Both the position numbers and the translations under genes were made by a program. A stretch of 64,000 bases of DNA from Smallanthus sonchifolius (taxonomy: Eukaryota > Streptophyta > Magnoliopsida > Asterales > Asteraceae): contig CM042032.1 of assembly GCA_023525975.1 (NCBI GenBank), forward strand, positions 35,692,001 to 35,756,000. The letters are read 5' to 3'. Below are positions 22,905 to 32,654 of the stretch, in pieces. The notes beneath the pieces are model-generated. The model worked only from the letters and a program-made list of their open reading frames with translations, was not told the origin of the DNA and did no database searches. Each line of letters opens with the position of its first letter. The first letter of the stretch is position 1.

Positions 22905-23027
22905 GGCGCGACCGTGCCAAGATTGGCGCGACCGTGCTTAGGAACCGGGCGCGATCGTTCCAGGACCAGCCGCGCGATCGTGCCGAGGCACTTGGCGCGA
23001 CCGTGCTAGAACGAAGCACGACCGTGC
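22905..23027. repeat. GCGCGACCGTGC palindrome cluster 1, B 3' LTR
   Basis: Six CG-rich imperfect palindromes spaced about 20 bp; they lie in U3 about 240-370 bp from the LTR start. Confidence 0.9.
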
Positions 23028-23270
23028 TAACTAGGGTTTCTTGATAAATTTTCAACTTTAGTCCTTGACTTTTCAGGTTTTATAAATTTGAAATATATAG
23101 TTACTTGTATAGCGTTTATGTGCATATAATCGAGTAAAACTTGCGAACTTGTATAGAATCATTGCATTTTATTTACCGCGGGAAAAATATTGAGACATTG
23201 CACGAGTATAGAACTTGAAATTTCATTACAATGAATTGAAATATGAATACTAAAAATCAGAAATGTTACA

Positions 23271-23281
23271 GTCTCCCCATG
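23271..23281 (-). other. Polypurine tract of gypsy B
   Basis: CATGGGGAGAC on the - strand, next to LTR start TGTAACATTT; preceded by the ATTTCGGGACGAAATTC motif also found before the polypurine tracts of A and C. Confidence 0.85.
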
Positions 23282-23304
23282 TTGAGAGAATTTCGTCCCG
23301 AAAT

Positions 23305-24646
23305 TTAGCTAGAGGAAACAACATTAATAGTAAAAAGATGAGGGTACTTGAGCTTCATTTGGTCTTCTCGTTCCCAAGTGTACTCAGGACCACGCTTAGA
23401 CTCCCAACGAACTTTGACGATAGGAATACGACTTCGCTTGAGTTGCTTGACTTCACGATCCATAATTTCCACCGGCTTCTCAACGAAGTGCATCGTTTCA
23501 TCAATGCGCACGTCGTCAAGCGGTATATGGAGATTTTCATCAGCGAGACACTTCTTTAGATTAGATATATGAAATGTAGGATGCACATTGCCAAGAGATG
23601 GAGGTAACTCGAGCTTGTAAGCCACTTTCCCAATCCTTTCAAGGATTTTGAATGGACCAACATAACGAGGTGATAACTTGCCTTTCTTTCCAAAACGGAT
23701 CACACCCTTCCATGGAGATACCTTAAGAAGAACGAGATCACCGACTTGGAATTCCATGGGTTTTCGACGCTTGTCGGCATAACTCTTTTGTCGACTCCTT
23801 GCTACTCGGATATTGTCACGGATTTGAATAATCTTGTCGGAAGTTTCTTGAATTAACTCGGGACCGGTGATTTGTGCTTCACCAATCTCGTTCCAACAGA
23901 TCGGAGAACGACACTTGCGACCATAGAGAGCTTCGAATGGAGCCATGTTGATACTTGTGTGGTAGCTATTGTTATAAGAAAACTCAATAAGGGATAAATG
24001 TGAATCCCAATTGCCACCAAAATCGATTACACAAGCTCTAAGCATGTCTTCAAGAGTTTGGATTGTTCGCTCGGTTTGGCCATCAGTTTGGGGATGGTAA
24101 GCCGTGCTCAAATCCAAACGAGTACCAAGAGCAGATTGGAGAGATTGCCAAAATCGAGAAGTGAACCGAGCGTCTCTATCAGATATTATGTTCAAGGGAA
24201 CACCATGACGGCTCACAATTTCATCAATGTAAATTCGGGCAAGTTTCTCCACTTTGAAGTCTTCACGAATAGGCAAAAAGTGGGCAGATTTGGTGAGTCG
24301 ATCAATGATCACCCAAATACTATCATAACCACTCGAGGTGCGAGGGAGCTTGGTAATGAAATCCATAGCTAAATTCTCCCATTTCCACACGGGAATTTCC
24401 GGTTGTTCAAGCAAACCAGAAGGACGCTGATGTTCGGCTTTGACTTTGGAGCAAGTTAAGCATTTGGCAACATAAAGAGCAATGTCCTTCTTCATACCGG
24501 GCCACCAATAAAGCTGACGAAGATCTTGGTACATTTTATCCGCACCAGGATGAATAGAATAACGAGTCTTATGAGCCTCGTTCATGAGAATTGCACGGAG
24601 ATCATCGCGATCGGGAACCCAAATACGGTTCAAGTAATATAGTAAG
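23305..24646 (-). CDS. Gypsy B: pol C-terminal part (integrase and chromodomain), cut off by element A
   Basis: This open frame is the continuation of the B polyprotein that starts at complement 38031. It begins just inside the duplicated GTAAG with YYLNRIWVPDRDD. Integrase zinc segment: H..YSIHPGADKMYQDL..CLTCSKVKAEHQ. DDE core: MDFITKLPRTSSGYDSIWVI, SDRDARFTSRFW and GQTERTIQTLEDMLR. The C-terminus has the GPF/Y region LSPRYVGPFKILERIG and a chromodomain-like VRWESKRGPEYTWERED, then stops after NVVSSS. There are no stops in this half. Both halves together would have formed one intact gag-pol before A inserted. Confidence 0.88.
24642..24646. other. TSD of element A, left (GTAAG)
   Basis: Matches 34839-34843. 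Removing A and one copy restores the B pol reading frame. Confidence 0.95.
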
Positions 24647-24911
24647 TGTCACACCCCGCCAAGGCGGAAATGCGAGGCGCAACGTTCATGGTTTCCAAAG
24701 CATATGATTACCGCAAACACATACATGATAAATGGATACATTAACAAGTTTAATGTTTTACATTACAAAACATAATCTGAGTTTACAAAAAGTTAAGATT
24801 TCACAAATATGACTCAACTCAATGAGTTATACAAGGGAAATCCTCCTTGAGTAGTATCCATCGTGCATGCATGTAATCTATATTGCTAACCTTGAAATCA
24901 CGTTCAGTTAC

Positions 24912-26124
24912 CTGAAAAACATACTTAAAATCGTCAACACGAGGTTGGTGAGTTCACAGGTTTAATCAAATAGTTCTTTGTAAAATTCAATTGTTCGTAA
25001 ATAGTTTCAGTTGTATGTGATAAACAGAATAAGAATTGTTGACCCATTTGTAAACTAGCTAGGAATACAAATAATATGTTCATACATGGGGCGTAACCAA
25101 ACCTTGACATGTGTACACGCCCCTAATTTCGATATTCAGTTCTATGCGGCCATAAATCCTCCAGATTGTGGTTAGCGCGACTAACCATGACCGGGAGACG
25201 TCACTCTCCATAGTACTATTCATAGGACCCTAGGCTACAGTTAATGGTTACTATGTTGTTCCAGGGGACTTTCGCGGCCTCCATTGTGTTGTTCTCATCC
25301 CATGTAAACATAAAAGTCGTGTCTTATTCTCTTGTTATCCCATAAAATAGTTGAAGTATGTTTTTCCCCCAAATATTAGAAAGCAGTAAAAAGAAAGGGG
25401 CCGTGAAACTCACCTTGAGTTTGTGTATATACTTGTGATAATACTTGTTGTAGTCAACCTTGACTATTTGTACCCTAGATACCAAGGGTAAATTGTTGTT
25501 AAGACCAACGTCTTAATTGTAAATTGTTCACCGACCTTGTAAATCTGATTGTGTTTGTTTAAATATCGTTTTAGTTTTCCAACACATGTTTTGTTATAAA
25601 ATAGTTTTGAGTTACTTCCCAACTGGGACTGTTGTACAGGTGTCGAAACTTCTTAGTTTCGATTGGGCATATGTGTGTCGAAACTACTTAGTTTCGATGG
25701 AGTATATGTGTGTCGAAACTACTTAGTTTCGATGGAGTATATGTGTGTCGAAATTACTTAGTTTCGATGGAGTGGTCAGGAGTCGAAACAACCTAGTTTC
25801 GATTGAGAAAAGGTATCGAAACTACCTAGTTTCGATTGAGTATTTGCTATCGAAACTACCTAGTTTCGATTGAGTAAAAGACATCAAAACTCCTAGTTTC
25901 GATGGATGAACAGGTATCGAAACTCCTAGTTTCGATTGAGTTAACTGGTATCGAAACTCCTAGTTTCGATTACTGGACTTCTGTTTGACAGAATCAGTCC
26001 TGCATATTTTTATATTTTAAACTTGAATTCGACACACTCTTCTTGTTATCTTTCTTGCGTTTAAATAAGATGTAAGTTTAGCTACGGTTTTAAAGAAACT
26101 AATGTGAAAATGTCGAGTTTTTAC
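24912..26124 (-). other. Putative LTR-internal intron of gypsy A (3' LTR copy)
   Basis: Donor TTAAG|GTAAAA at complement 26124, optional donor CTCAAG|GTGAGT at complement 25413, acceptor ATGTTTTTCAG at complement 24912-24913. The same layout in other gypsy LTRs suggests that transcripts from the 5' LTR could be spliced in U5. Inference from motifs only. Confidence 0.4.
25643..25969. repeat. TCGAAACT..AGTTTCGA tandem palindrome array, A 3' LTR
   Basis: Ten units, about 33-35 bp apart, each TCGAAAC + short centre + TAGTTTCGA, for example TCGAAACTACTTAGTTTCGA. The spacers also repeat (GATGGAGTATATGTGTG). One unit is slightly broken (ATCAAAACTCC). Confidence 0.95.
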
Positions 26125-26830
26125 CTTAAAACCGAGATGAAGATGATGAAATAAAACAGAGATGATCTCGACTCTTTTGCAGAAACACTTGAGATTCTTC
26201 TTAAAATACTGGATTGTGGTAGGATTTCGCCTTAAAACTCGGCTTCGGTTTGAAGAGGAATGGAAACTTTGCCGTATGAAAATGTGAAAGATGAAAGGGT
26301 TGTGAGAGTTTTGAATGTAGGGTATGGTTTTATCTGGGTTTTCACAAGTGGGAGTATGGGTCAATTTGAAAATACGTGAGATTGGGGATGGTTTCCCCTG
26401 CACTTCGGCCGAGAAGTCAAGGGTGGGTTAGGGGGTTTGGGTTATAATAATAAAACAATTAGATTTTTGGTATTAATATCAATTAGAGTTTTAAAGGGGT
26501 AGTTTAATTCGGTTTATTTTCCCCACGGTATTATAATTTTATTCTAAATATAATTTATGGTTCCACGTAAAGTTTGTGTAAATAATATATATATGTATAT
26601 ATATTTTTCTGGTTATTTATTTCAACCAATAGTGTTCGAATTAAGTCGGGTTATAAGTGTATGTGAACCGGTAATTCCCAGAATTACCAAAAATATAAAA
26701 TGAGACAATGTTCGGTTTTTGTTAGACCTTCATGTCCTTGTTTGTGAAATTAAGTAAATCACAAAAATGATTATAATGTAAACTTGTTTATAATGTGTAC
26801 GGATATTGACCTGAAATGTCGGGTGTCACA

Positions 26831-26842
26831 TTCTCCCCTTGT
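26831..26842 (-). other. Polypurine tract of gypsy A
   Basis: ACAAGGGGAGAA on the - strand next to LTR start TGTGACACC. Confidence 0.88.
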
Positions 26843-26864
26843 TAAAAGAATTTCGTCCCGAAAT

Positions 26865-29564
26865 TCAATTTGTGTCCTCTTGAACTGGTGCATCCTCAAA
26901 CAAGGATGGGTATTTTGTTTTCATTTGGTCCTCTCGTTCCCATGTATACTCAGGACCACGCTTTGAGTTCCAACGTACTTTAATCAGTTTGATCCGACTA
27001 CGTCTCAGCTTTTGAACCTTCCAATCTGAAATCTCAATCGGTTCCTCGATGAAATGAAGTTTATCGTCAATATGAATCTCGTCAGACGGTATAATTAGTG
27101 TCTCGTCTGATAAACACTTCTTGAGATTTGATACATGAAACGTATCATGTATATTGTTTAGTTCTTGTGGTAGCTTGAGTTTGTAAGCTACAGGGCCAAC
27201 CCTAGCCAGTATTTCGAACGGACCAACGTATCTAGGGTTGAGCTTACCACGGTTACCAAACCTTGCAACGCCTTTCCATGGTGAGACTTTTAACATTACT
27301 CGGTCGCCAATTTGAAATTCTAATGGTTTTCGTCTGTTGTCAGCGTAGCTCTTTTGTCTATCTTGGGCCGCTTTCAGACGGTCCTTAATTTTAAAGATCT
27401 TATCAGTGGTTTCCTGGACAATCTCAGGGCCTGTCAAATGTTTTTCACCAACTTCCGCCCAACATAGCGGTGAGCGGCATTTACGACCATATAAAGCTTC
27501 AAACGGAGCTGCCTTAATGCTCGTATGGTAGCTGTTATTGTAGGAAAACTCAGCTAATGGTAAATGAGTATCCCAATTTCCTCCGAAATCAATTACACAC
27601 GCACGTAGCATATCCTCTAAAGTTTGAATGGTCCTTTCGCTTTGACCATCTGTTTGTGGGTGATATGCCGTGCTCATGTCAAGACGTGTGCCTATGGCTT
27701 CTTGTAATGATTTCCAGATTCTAGACACGAATCTGCTATCTCTATCCGAGATAATAGAAATTGGCACTCCATGCCTAGCCACAATTTCCTTGATATAAAG
27801 CTTTGCAAGTTTCTCGGTTTTGTCAGTTTCTTTCATTGGCAGAAAGTGAGCAGATTTTGTTAATCGGTCGACAATAACCCATATGGTATCATAACCACTG
27901 GAAGTCCTGGGTAATTTTGTGATGAAATCCATAGAAATTTGCTCCCATTTCCATTGGGGAATTTCAGGTTGCTGTAGTAAACCAGACGGTTTCTGATGTT
28001 CGGCTTTTACTTTTGAGCACGTTAGGCATTTACTGACATATGTGGCAATATCTCCTTTCATATTGGGCCACCAATATAATTCTTTTAGATCCTTATACAT
28101 CTTATCTGAACCTGGGTGAATGGAGTACCTAGACTTGTGGGCTTCGTCCATAACTAACTCCCGTAAGTTACCAAAACGTGTCACCCAAATTCTATTCATG
28201 AAGTATAAAGTGTCATCTGACTCAGACTCCAAATGCTTTATCATTCCTCGTAGAGCTTCATTTTGAATGTTTTCTTCTTTAATTGCCTCTTGTTGTGCCA
28301 TCCGAATTTGAGTAGTGAGATTTGTATGAATTGTCAATTCTAGGGCACGAACACGGAGAGTTTTAACTCGTTCTTTGCGACTTAAGGCGTCTGCTACGAC
28401 ATTGGCTTTTCCGGGATGGTACTTGATATCACAATCATAGTCGTTTAGTAGTTCTACCCAACGACGTTGTCTCATGTTAAGTTCCTTTTGATCGAAGATA
28501 TGTTGAAGACTCTTGTGATCAGTAAAGACAGTGCATCTTGTACCGTAAAGATAATGTCTCCAAATCTTGAGTGCAAACACAACTGCACCCAATTCCAAGT
28601 CGTGGGCCGTATAATTCTTTTCGTGCACTTTTAGTTGTCGTGAGGCATATGCGATGACTTTGTCTCTTTGCATTAACACACAACCAAGTCCTTGGTGTGA
28701 TGCATCGCAGTATACAACAAAGTTGTCGATTCCCTCAGGAAGGGATAAGATTGGTGCACTACACAACTTCTGCTTCAGTAATTGAAAAGCTGACTCTTGT
28801 TTGTCACTCCAATCATACTTCTTTTCTTTCTGGGTTAATGTGGTTAAAGGCAAGGCTATCTTTGAAAAATTCTCGATGAATCGTCTGTAATAGCCAGCCA
28901 AACCCAAAAATTGACGCACTTCTGTCGGAGTCTTTGGTGCTTCCCAGTTTTTGATCGCTTCAATTTTTGATGGATCAACGTGAATTCCTTCCTTGTTGAT
29001 GACGTGTCCAAGAAAATGCACTTCTCGGATCCAAAACTCACACTTAGAGAATTTAGCGTAAAGTTTCTCGTTTCTGAGTAGTTCTAAGATTAATTTAAGA
29101 TGATGTTCATGATCCTCCTTGGTTCGTGAATATATTAATATATCATCGATAAACACAATCACGAATTTATCCAAGTATGGCTTGCACACGCGGTTCATGA
29201 GATCCATGAAAACAGCTGGTGCGTTTGTCAAACCAAACGGCATAACTAGGAATTTGTAGTGGCCATATCGAGTCCTAAATGCTGTCTTTGGTACATCTTC
29301 TTCTTGGATTCTTAATTGGTGATATCCCGAACGTAGGTCGATCTTAGAGTAGAAGCTAGAACCTTGTAGTTGATCAAACAAAGCATCTATTCGAGGAAGT
29401 GGGTATCGGTTTTTGATTGTAAGCTTGTTTAATTCTCGGTAATCAATACACATCCTAAAGGTTCCATCCTTTTTCTTTACGAATAGGACCGGAGCTCCCC
29501 AAGGTGAGAAACTCGCTCTTATGAAACCTTTATCAAGCAACTCTTGAAGTTGATTTGATAATTC
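26865..29564 (-). CDS. Gypsy A: reverse transcriptase, RNase H, integrase, chromodomain
   Basis: Open for about 900 codons after a TAG. Order with rough residues from the first Met (29540): RT with MCIDYRELNKLT and FIDDILIYS (about 130); RNase H with YCDASHQGLGCVL (275), DLELGAVVFALK, FTDHKSLQHIF and NVVADALSRKE; integrase zinc segment with YSIHPGSDKMYKDL and CLTCSKVKAEHQ (480); DDE core with MDFITKLPRTSSGYDTIWVI (535), SDRDSRFVSRIW (598) and GQSERTIQTLEDMLR (633); GPF/Y region; and chromodomain-like VRWNSKRGPEYTWERED near the end. All catalytic residues that I can recognise are present. It makes cDNA from the RNA and integrates it. It is normally expressed as a fusion with Gag-protease, here separated by a stop codon. 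Confidence 0.9.
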   Translation of the reverse strand, partial: ELSNQLQELLDKGFIRASFSPWGAPVLFVKKKDGTFRMCIDYRELNKLTIKNRYPLPRIDALFDQLQGSSFYSKIDLRSGYHQLRIQEEDVPKTAFRTRYGHYKFLVMPFGLTNAPAVFMDLMNRVCKPYLDKFVIVFIDDILIYSRTKEDHEHHLKLILELLRNEKLYAKFSKCEFWIREVHFLGHVINKEGIHVDPSKIEAIKNWEAPKTPTEVRQFLGLAGYYRRFIENFSKIALPLTTLTQKEKKYDWSDKQESAFQLLKQKLCSAPILSLPEGIDNFVVYCDASHQGLGCVLMQRDKVIAYASRQLKVHEKNYTAHDLELGAVVFALKIWRHYLYGTRCTVFTDHKSLQHIFDQKELNMRQRRWVELLNDYDCDIKYHPGKANVVADALSRKERVKTLRVRALELTIHTNLTTQIRMAQQEAIKEENIQNEALRGMIKHLESESDDTLYFMNRIWVTRFGNLRELVMDEAHKSRYSIHPGSDKMYKDLKELYWWPNMKGDIATYVSKCLTCSKVKAEHQKPSGLLQQPEIPQWKWEQISMDFITKLPRTSSGYDTIWVIVDRLTKSAHFLPMKETDKTEKLAKLYIKEIVARHGVPISIISDRDSRFVSRIWKSLQEAIGTRLDMSTAYHPQTDGQSERTIQTLEDMLRACVIDFGGNWDTHLPLAEFSYNNSYHTSIKAAPFEALYGRKCRSPLCWAEVGEKHLTGPEIVQETTDKIFKIKDRLKAAQDRQKSYADNRRKPLEFQIGDRVMLKVSPWKGVARFGNRGKLNPRYVGPFEILARVGPVAYKLKLPQELNNIHDTFHVSNLKKCLSDETLIIPSDEIHIDDKLHFIEEPIEISDWKVQKLRRSRIKLIKVRWNSKRGPEYTWEREDQMKTKYPSLFEDAPVQEDTN

Positions 29565-31493
29565 CTACATTTCAGAAGGTGCTAATCGATATGGTGATCG
29601 CGCAACCGGGGCGGCTCCTGGTACCAAATCGATTCGAAATTCGACTTGCCTAGGTGGTGGTAAACCAGGTAAGTCTTCAGGAAAAACTTCAGGATATTCC
29701 TTAACGATTGGTATATCCTCAAGTCGACGTTCCTCGGGTTTCTTCTCGACGACGTGAGTCAGGAATACGTAATAGCCTTTACGTAGGTACTTACGAGTTT
29801 TCATGCAGTTTATCATCCTTAACGCTACTCCACTCTTCTCACCTTGAATCGAAAGAACTTCTCCGTTTGGGAGTGGAATTTGGACAATCTTCTCAAAACA
29901 AACAATCTCTGCATGATTCTTTGACAACCAATCCATGCCAATAACAACGTCAAAGCTTCCTAAGTCAACAGGTAACAGATCTATACTAAATGTGTGATTT
30001 TTAAGATATAAGGTACAACCTTGAATGACCTCTCCGGTATTAATTAATTTTCCGTTCGCTAATTCAATTGTATACTTTTGTTCTAGTTTGCTGGGCTTAA
30101 TACCGAGTAGGGACTTAAAGTCATTTGACACAAAACTCAAATCAGCACCCGTATCGAAAAGTATAGAGGCATAGTGATTATTTATCGGGAACGTACCAGT
30201 GACAATGTTTGGATCTTGTCGTGCGTCACCAGCTCCCATCACAAATGCTCTTCCACGGGCCTGATTGTCGTTTCGGTTCTTCAACTTTGGACAGTCTTTT
30301 CTGAAGTGCTTTGGATCTCCACACTCAAAGCATCCTTGATTCATCCTTTCTGTTCCTGGGTTGACTTTTTCTGCTACTTGATTTATCTTGTTAGGGTTCG
30401 TATTACTCCTACAGTTATGGGCCAGGTGCCCATACTTTTTACACTTCCCACATTGGATACACTTTTCGCTGTGATGATATCCACACTTGTCACACCTCGG
30501 TAATGTTCCAAGATATACATTTTGTCCCACAGTGTTGGCGACAAAGGCTTTCGTAGTTTCAGGTCTCTTGTAAATTTGATTCTTGTTTTGGTTAATTGGT
30601 TTTCCAAACCATTTCCTCTTTTCCCTAGACCTTCCTTCCTCGGTCTCCTTCTTCTTAAACAAACCATCACGTACAGCATTATCCCTTAGTTTGAAAGCCA
30701 GAGTTATGGCGCTCTTGGCATCCATAGGGTTCGATGAAGTCACCAGACCTCGGATTTGAGGTGCGAGACCCCACAAGTATCTTTCAACCTTCTTGTATTC
30801 TGGGGTGACCATGTGTGGAACCAAGATTGCTAACTCATTGAATCGGTCAGTGTAGCCAGCAACATCATCTCCTGTCATTTGTAAATTCCACATTTCAGAT
30901 TCGATCTTTTGCAACTCATTTCGAGGACAGTATTCCTCGATCATCATGGCTTTTAAGTCTTCCCATGACAACTCATATGATGTCTGCCTTCCCAAAGTCT
31001 TTACTTGTGAATTCCACCAGGTTAAAGCTTTATCAGTGAGTGAGCATGTAGAATACTTCACCATGCAGTCAGCGGTGCATTCACTAATATCAATCACCGA
31101 TTCCATCTTCTCTATCCATCTCATTAGTCCAACTGCACCCTCGGTGCCATTGAAGTTACGGGGTTTGCAAGACAGAAAGGTCTTGTAGGAGCACTTTCTA
31201 ATTGGAGCATCTGTAGAATTACAAGTCATAACGTCATTAATTCGAATCATGACTATATGTTATGGCTTATTTATTTTATTACCTCCGGAACCTCCAGCTG
31301 TACCGCTACCTCCTGCACCTCCGGAACCTCCAGCTGTACCGCTACCTCCTACACCTCCTCCACTATTTCGATTGGCTTCATACTGCTCCATGGCAGCAGC
31401 TACTCGTTGTGCTATAAGTTGTTCCACATTTGGGGAAATCGCCTCGTTGTTGTCACCAGTAGTGTTACGGGTTGTTCTACGCTTAGGTGCCAT
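29565..31493 (-). pseudogene. Gypsy A: Gag and protease, two in-frame stops
   Basis: Starts MAPKRRTTRNTTGDNNEAIS, then a Gly/Ser-rich stretch (GGSGTAGGSGG). A TAA at complement 31260-31262 interrupts it; the frame continues to TAG at complement 29565-29567. Residues counted from 31250: capsid (ALTWWNSQVKTL about 75), zinc knuckles CGKCKKYGHLAHNC (about 270) and CFECGDPKHFRKDC (about 310), protease LFDTGADLSFVS (365) and FDVVIGMDWLSKNHAEIV. The protease active site is intact. Both stops sit where a one-base C to T change of a Gln codon would explain them. Gag forms the particle and binds RNA through the knuckles. Confidence 0.88.
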
Positions 31494-31749
31494 GACGTTC
31501 TTTCTAACATATCAATTAAAAAGAAACAACATTATATGACAATAATGATAGCTCATGACATAAGGATACAACAACGTCAAATGTAAACAACCATTATCAC
31601 AACATAAACCATTACATACATAGTCAAAACATTCATAGTACATTGTTCCAAAAGACAAGGATACAAAAGAGATGGGTTCACATGACCTCATCAGTACTAA
31701 AGTTTTAAACTACTTAATGTACTACGGGCACAACCCGCCCGTAATAGGT
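31494..31749 (-). other. Gypsy A spacer between accessory ORF and gag
   Basis: About 255 bp with no ORF; AT-rich with several CAACA and ATGAC repeats. It holds the untranslated segment before the gag ATG. Confidence 0.6.
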
Positions 31750-32508
31750 TTAAAAGAAGAAGTGAGAGTACAATCCAATCATCATGGCAAGTCCTGCCAT
31801 GACAAAACTAGCTCTCGCCACAAATTCTGCAGCCAACGTCCTTTCTTCCAGAGCCTCCACCCTGTCTCGGACCGTAACAGTGAACTGCCAATCCATGTCA
31901 GCTCTCAACTCTAGATAGTTTGTGGCACCCTGTATGTCTCGGGTGTGGTCCTCCAGAGTCTGAACTCGAGATCCGAGCCATTGACGTAAGCGCCTGGTTG
32001 CATCCCCCTGTGCCCGAATATCATCTAGGAGATCATCAAGACGCTCCTCATGCGTACGAACGCGAGCTACCAAGGTAGGCACAGTGAGCTCTATGGCTTC
32101 CCCAGTGTGGGGTAGGGGTGTTGGGGAGTTAGAAGACTCTCCAAGCTCAAAGGTAGATGGGATGCTCTCCATATCCCTCCATCGGGCCAGAGTATGTGGC
32201 ATCCAACGGATAGTTCCCACAGCAGGGTGGTAACAGGGTCGTTTCCTAGATGGCTCTTCATCAGTCTCTAAGTCCTTCGGGTCACGGGCTGCTAGAGTCC
32301 TCTTGTGCGGAAGTCGAAACTTCTTTCTAGCGCTTTGTACCTTCACTGGTCCTCCGCTTTTCTTTCGGTAGACGATAGGCGGTTTTCCCAAGGCGAATTT
32401 AGGTGGTGTGGAGCTACGGGTTTGTACTTGATTTTTGGGACGTGAGGCGGAAAATTCCTCATTTGATTCAGTGTCAGAGACGGGATCAGAATGTGAATGT
32501 GACGACAT
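31750..32508 (-). CDS. Gypsy A: accessory ORF upstream of gag, coiled coil plus hydrophobic C-terminus
   Basis: About 252 residues, starting at MSSHSHSDPVSDTESNEEFS; an in-frame ATG 45 bp upstream is also possible. It lies in sense between the primer binding site and gag. Layout: Ser/acidic N-terminus (1-30), basic middle with KKSGGPVKVQSARKKFRLP and SRKRPCYHP, STFELGESSNSP near residue 115, a heptad-rich region from about 135 to 230 (RVRTHEERLDDLLDDI, RLRQWLGSRVQTLEDHTRD), and a hydrophobic tail SFVMAGLAMMIGLYSHFFF that could be a membrane anchor. No enzyme motif. Similar coiled-coil ORFs ahead of gag occur, as I recall, in other Asteraceae gypsy elements, which would make it an element protein rather than captured host sequence. 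Function unknown. Confidence 0.7.
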   Translation of the reverse strand: MSSHSHSDPVSDTESNEEFSASRPKNQVQTRSSTPPKFALGKPPIVYRKKSGGPVKVQSARKKFRLPHKRTLAARDPKDLETDEEPSRKRPCYHPAVGTIRWMPHTLARWRDMESIPSTFELGESSNSPTPLPHTGEAIELTVPTLVARVRTHEERLDDLLDDIRAQGDATRRLRQWLGSRVQTLEDHTRDIQGATNYLELRADMDWQFTVTVRDRVEALEERTLAAEFVARASFVMAGLAMMIGLYSHFFF

Positions 32509-32637
32509 GCTTGTGACTACAATATCCATATGACAAAATGACTGGTCATGCAATGCTTATGCAATGAAAACGTTTTAGTGAGTCATTTAGATTATAGACT
32601 AGGTTCCAATTTAGATTCCTAGTTCACTATAATCAAT

Positions 32638-32650
32638 GGCTCTGATACCA
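32638..32650 (-). other. Primer binding site of gypsy A (tRNA-iMet)
   Basis: TGGTATCAGAGCC on the - strand, four bases inside the 5' LTR edge; perfect complement of the initiator-Met tRNA 3' end. Confidence 0.95.
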
Positions 32651-32654
32651 GTTC

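Larger units (their letters stand above)
20762..23270 (-). repeat. 3' LTR of gypsy B
   Basis: 2509 bp, TGTCACACC...ATGTTACA. It matches 38741-41248 with about a dozen differences seen by eye. In sense (- strand): U3 with a CG-rich palindrome cluster, a CT-rich leader, donor-like CAGG|GTAAGTAT (complement 22555), a second palindrome cluster, donor-like AAG|TGAGT-type CCAAGTGAGT (complement 21464), and acceptor-like ATGTTTCAG|GCCCC (complement 20991). Confidence 0.95.
24647..26830 (-). repeat. 3' LTR of gypsy A
   Basis: 2184 bp, TGTCACACC...GGGTGTCACA, same length as 32655-34838. I found three single-base differences (near 24670, 26734 and 26811). In sense it has a leader, donor-like TTAAG|GTAAAA (complement 26124), a ten-unit palindrome array, donor-like CAAG|GTGAGT (complement 25413) and acceptor-like TTTTTCAG|GTAAC (complement 24912). 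Confidence 0.97.

Noticed and set aside
25643..25969. CRISPR-like array (regular repeats, about 33-35 bp period)
   Set aside because: Plant LTR context, spacers are themselves repeated, and the array is duplicated in the other LTR.
26017..26403. 128-residue frame repeated at 34025-34411 as a gene
   Set aside because: It lies inside both LTRs of A, covers the leader region and has no domain; identity of the copies reflects LTR identity.
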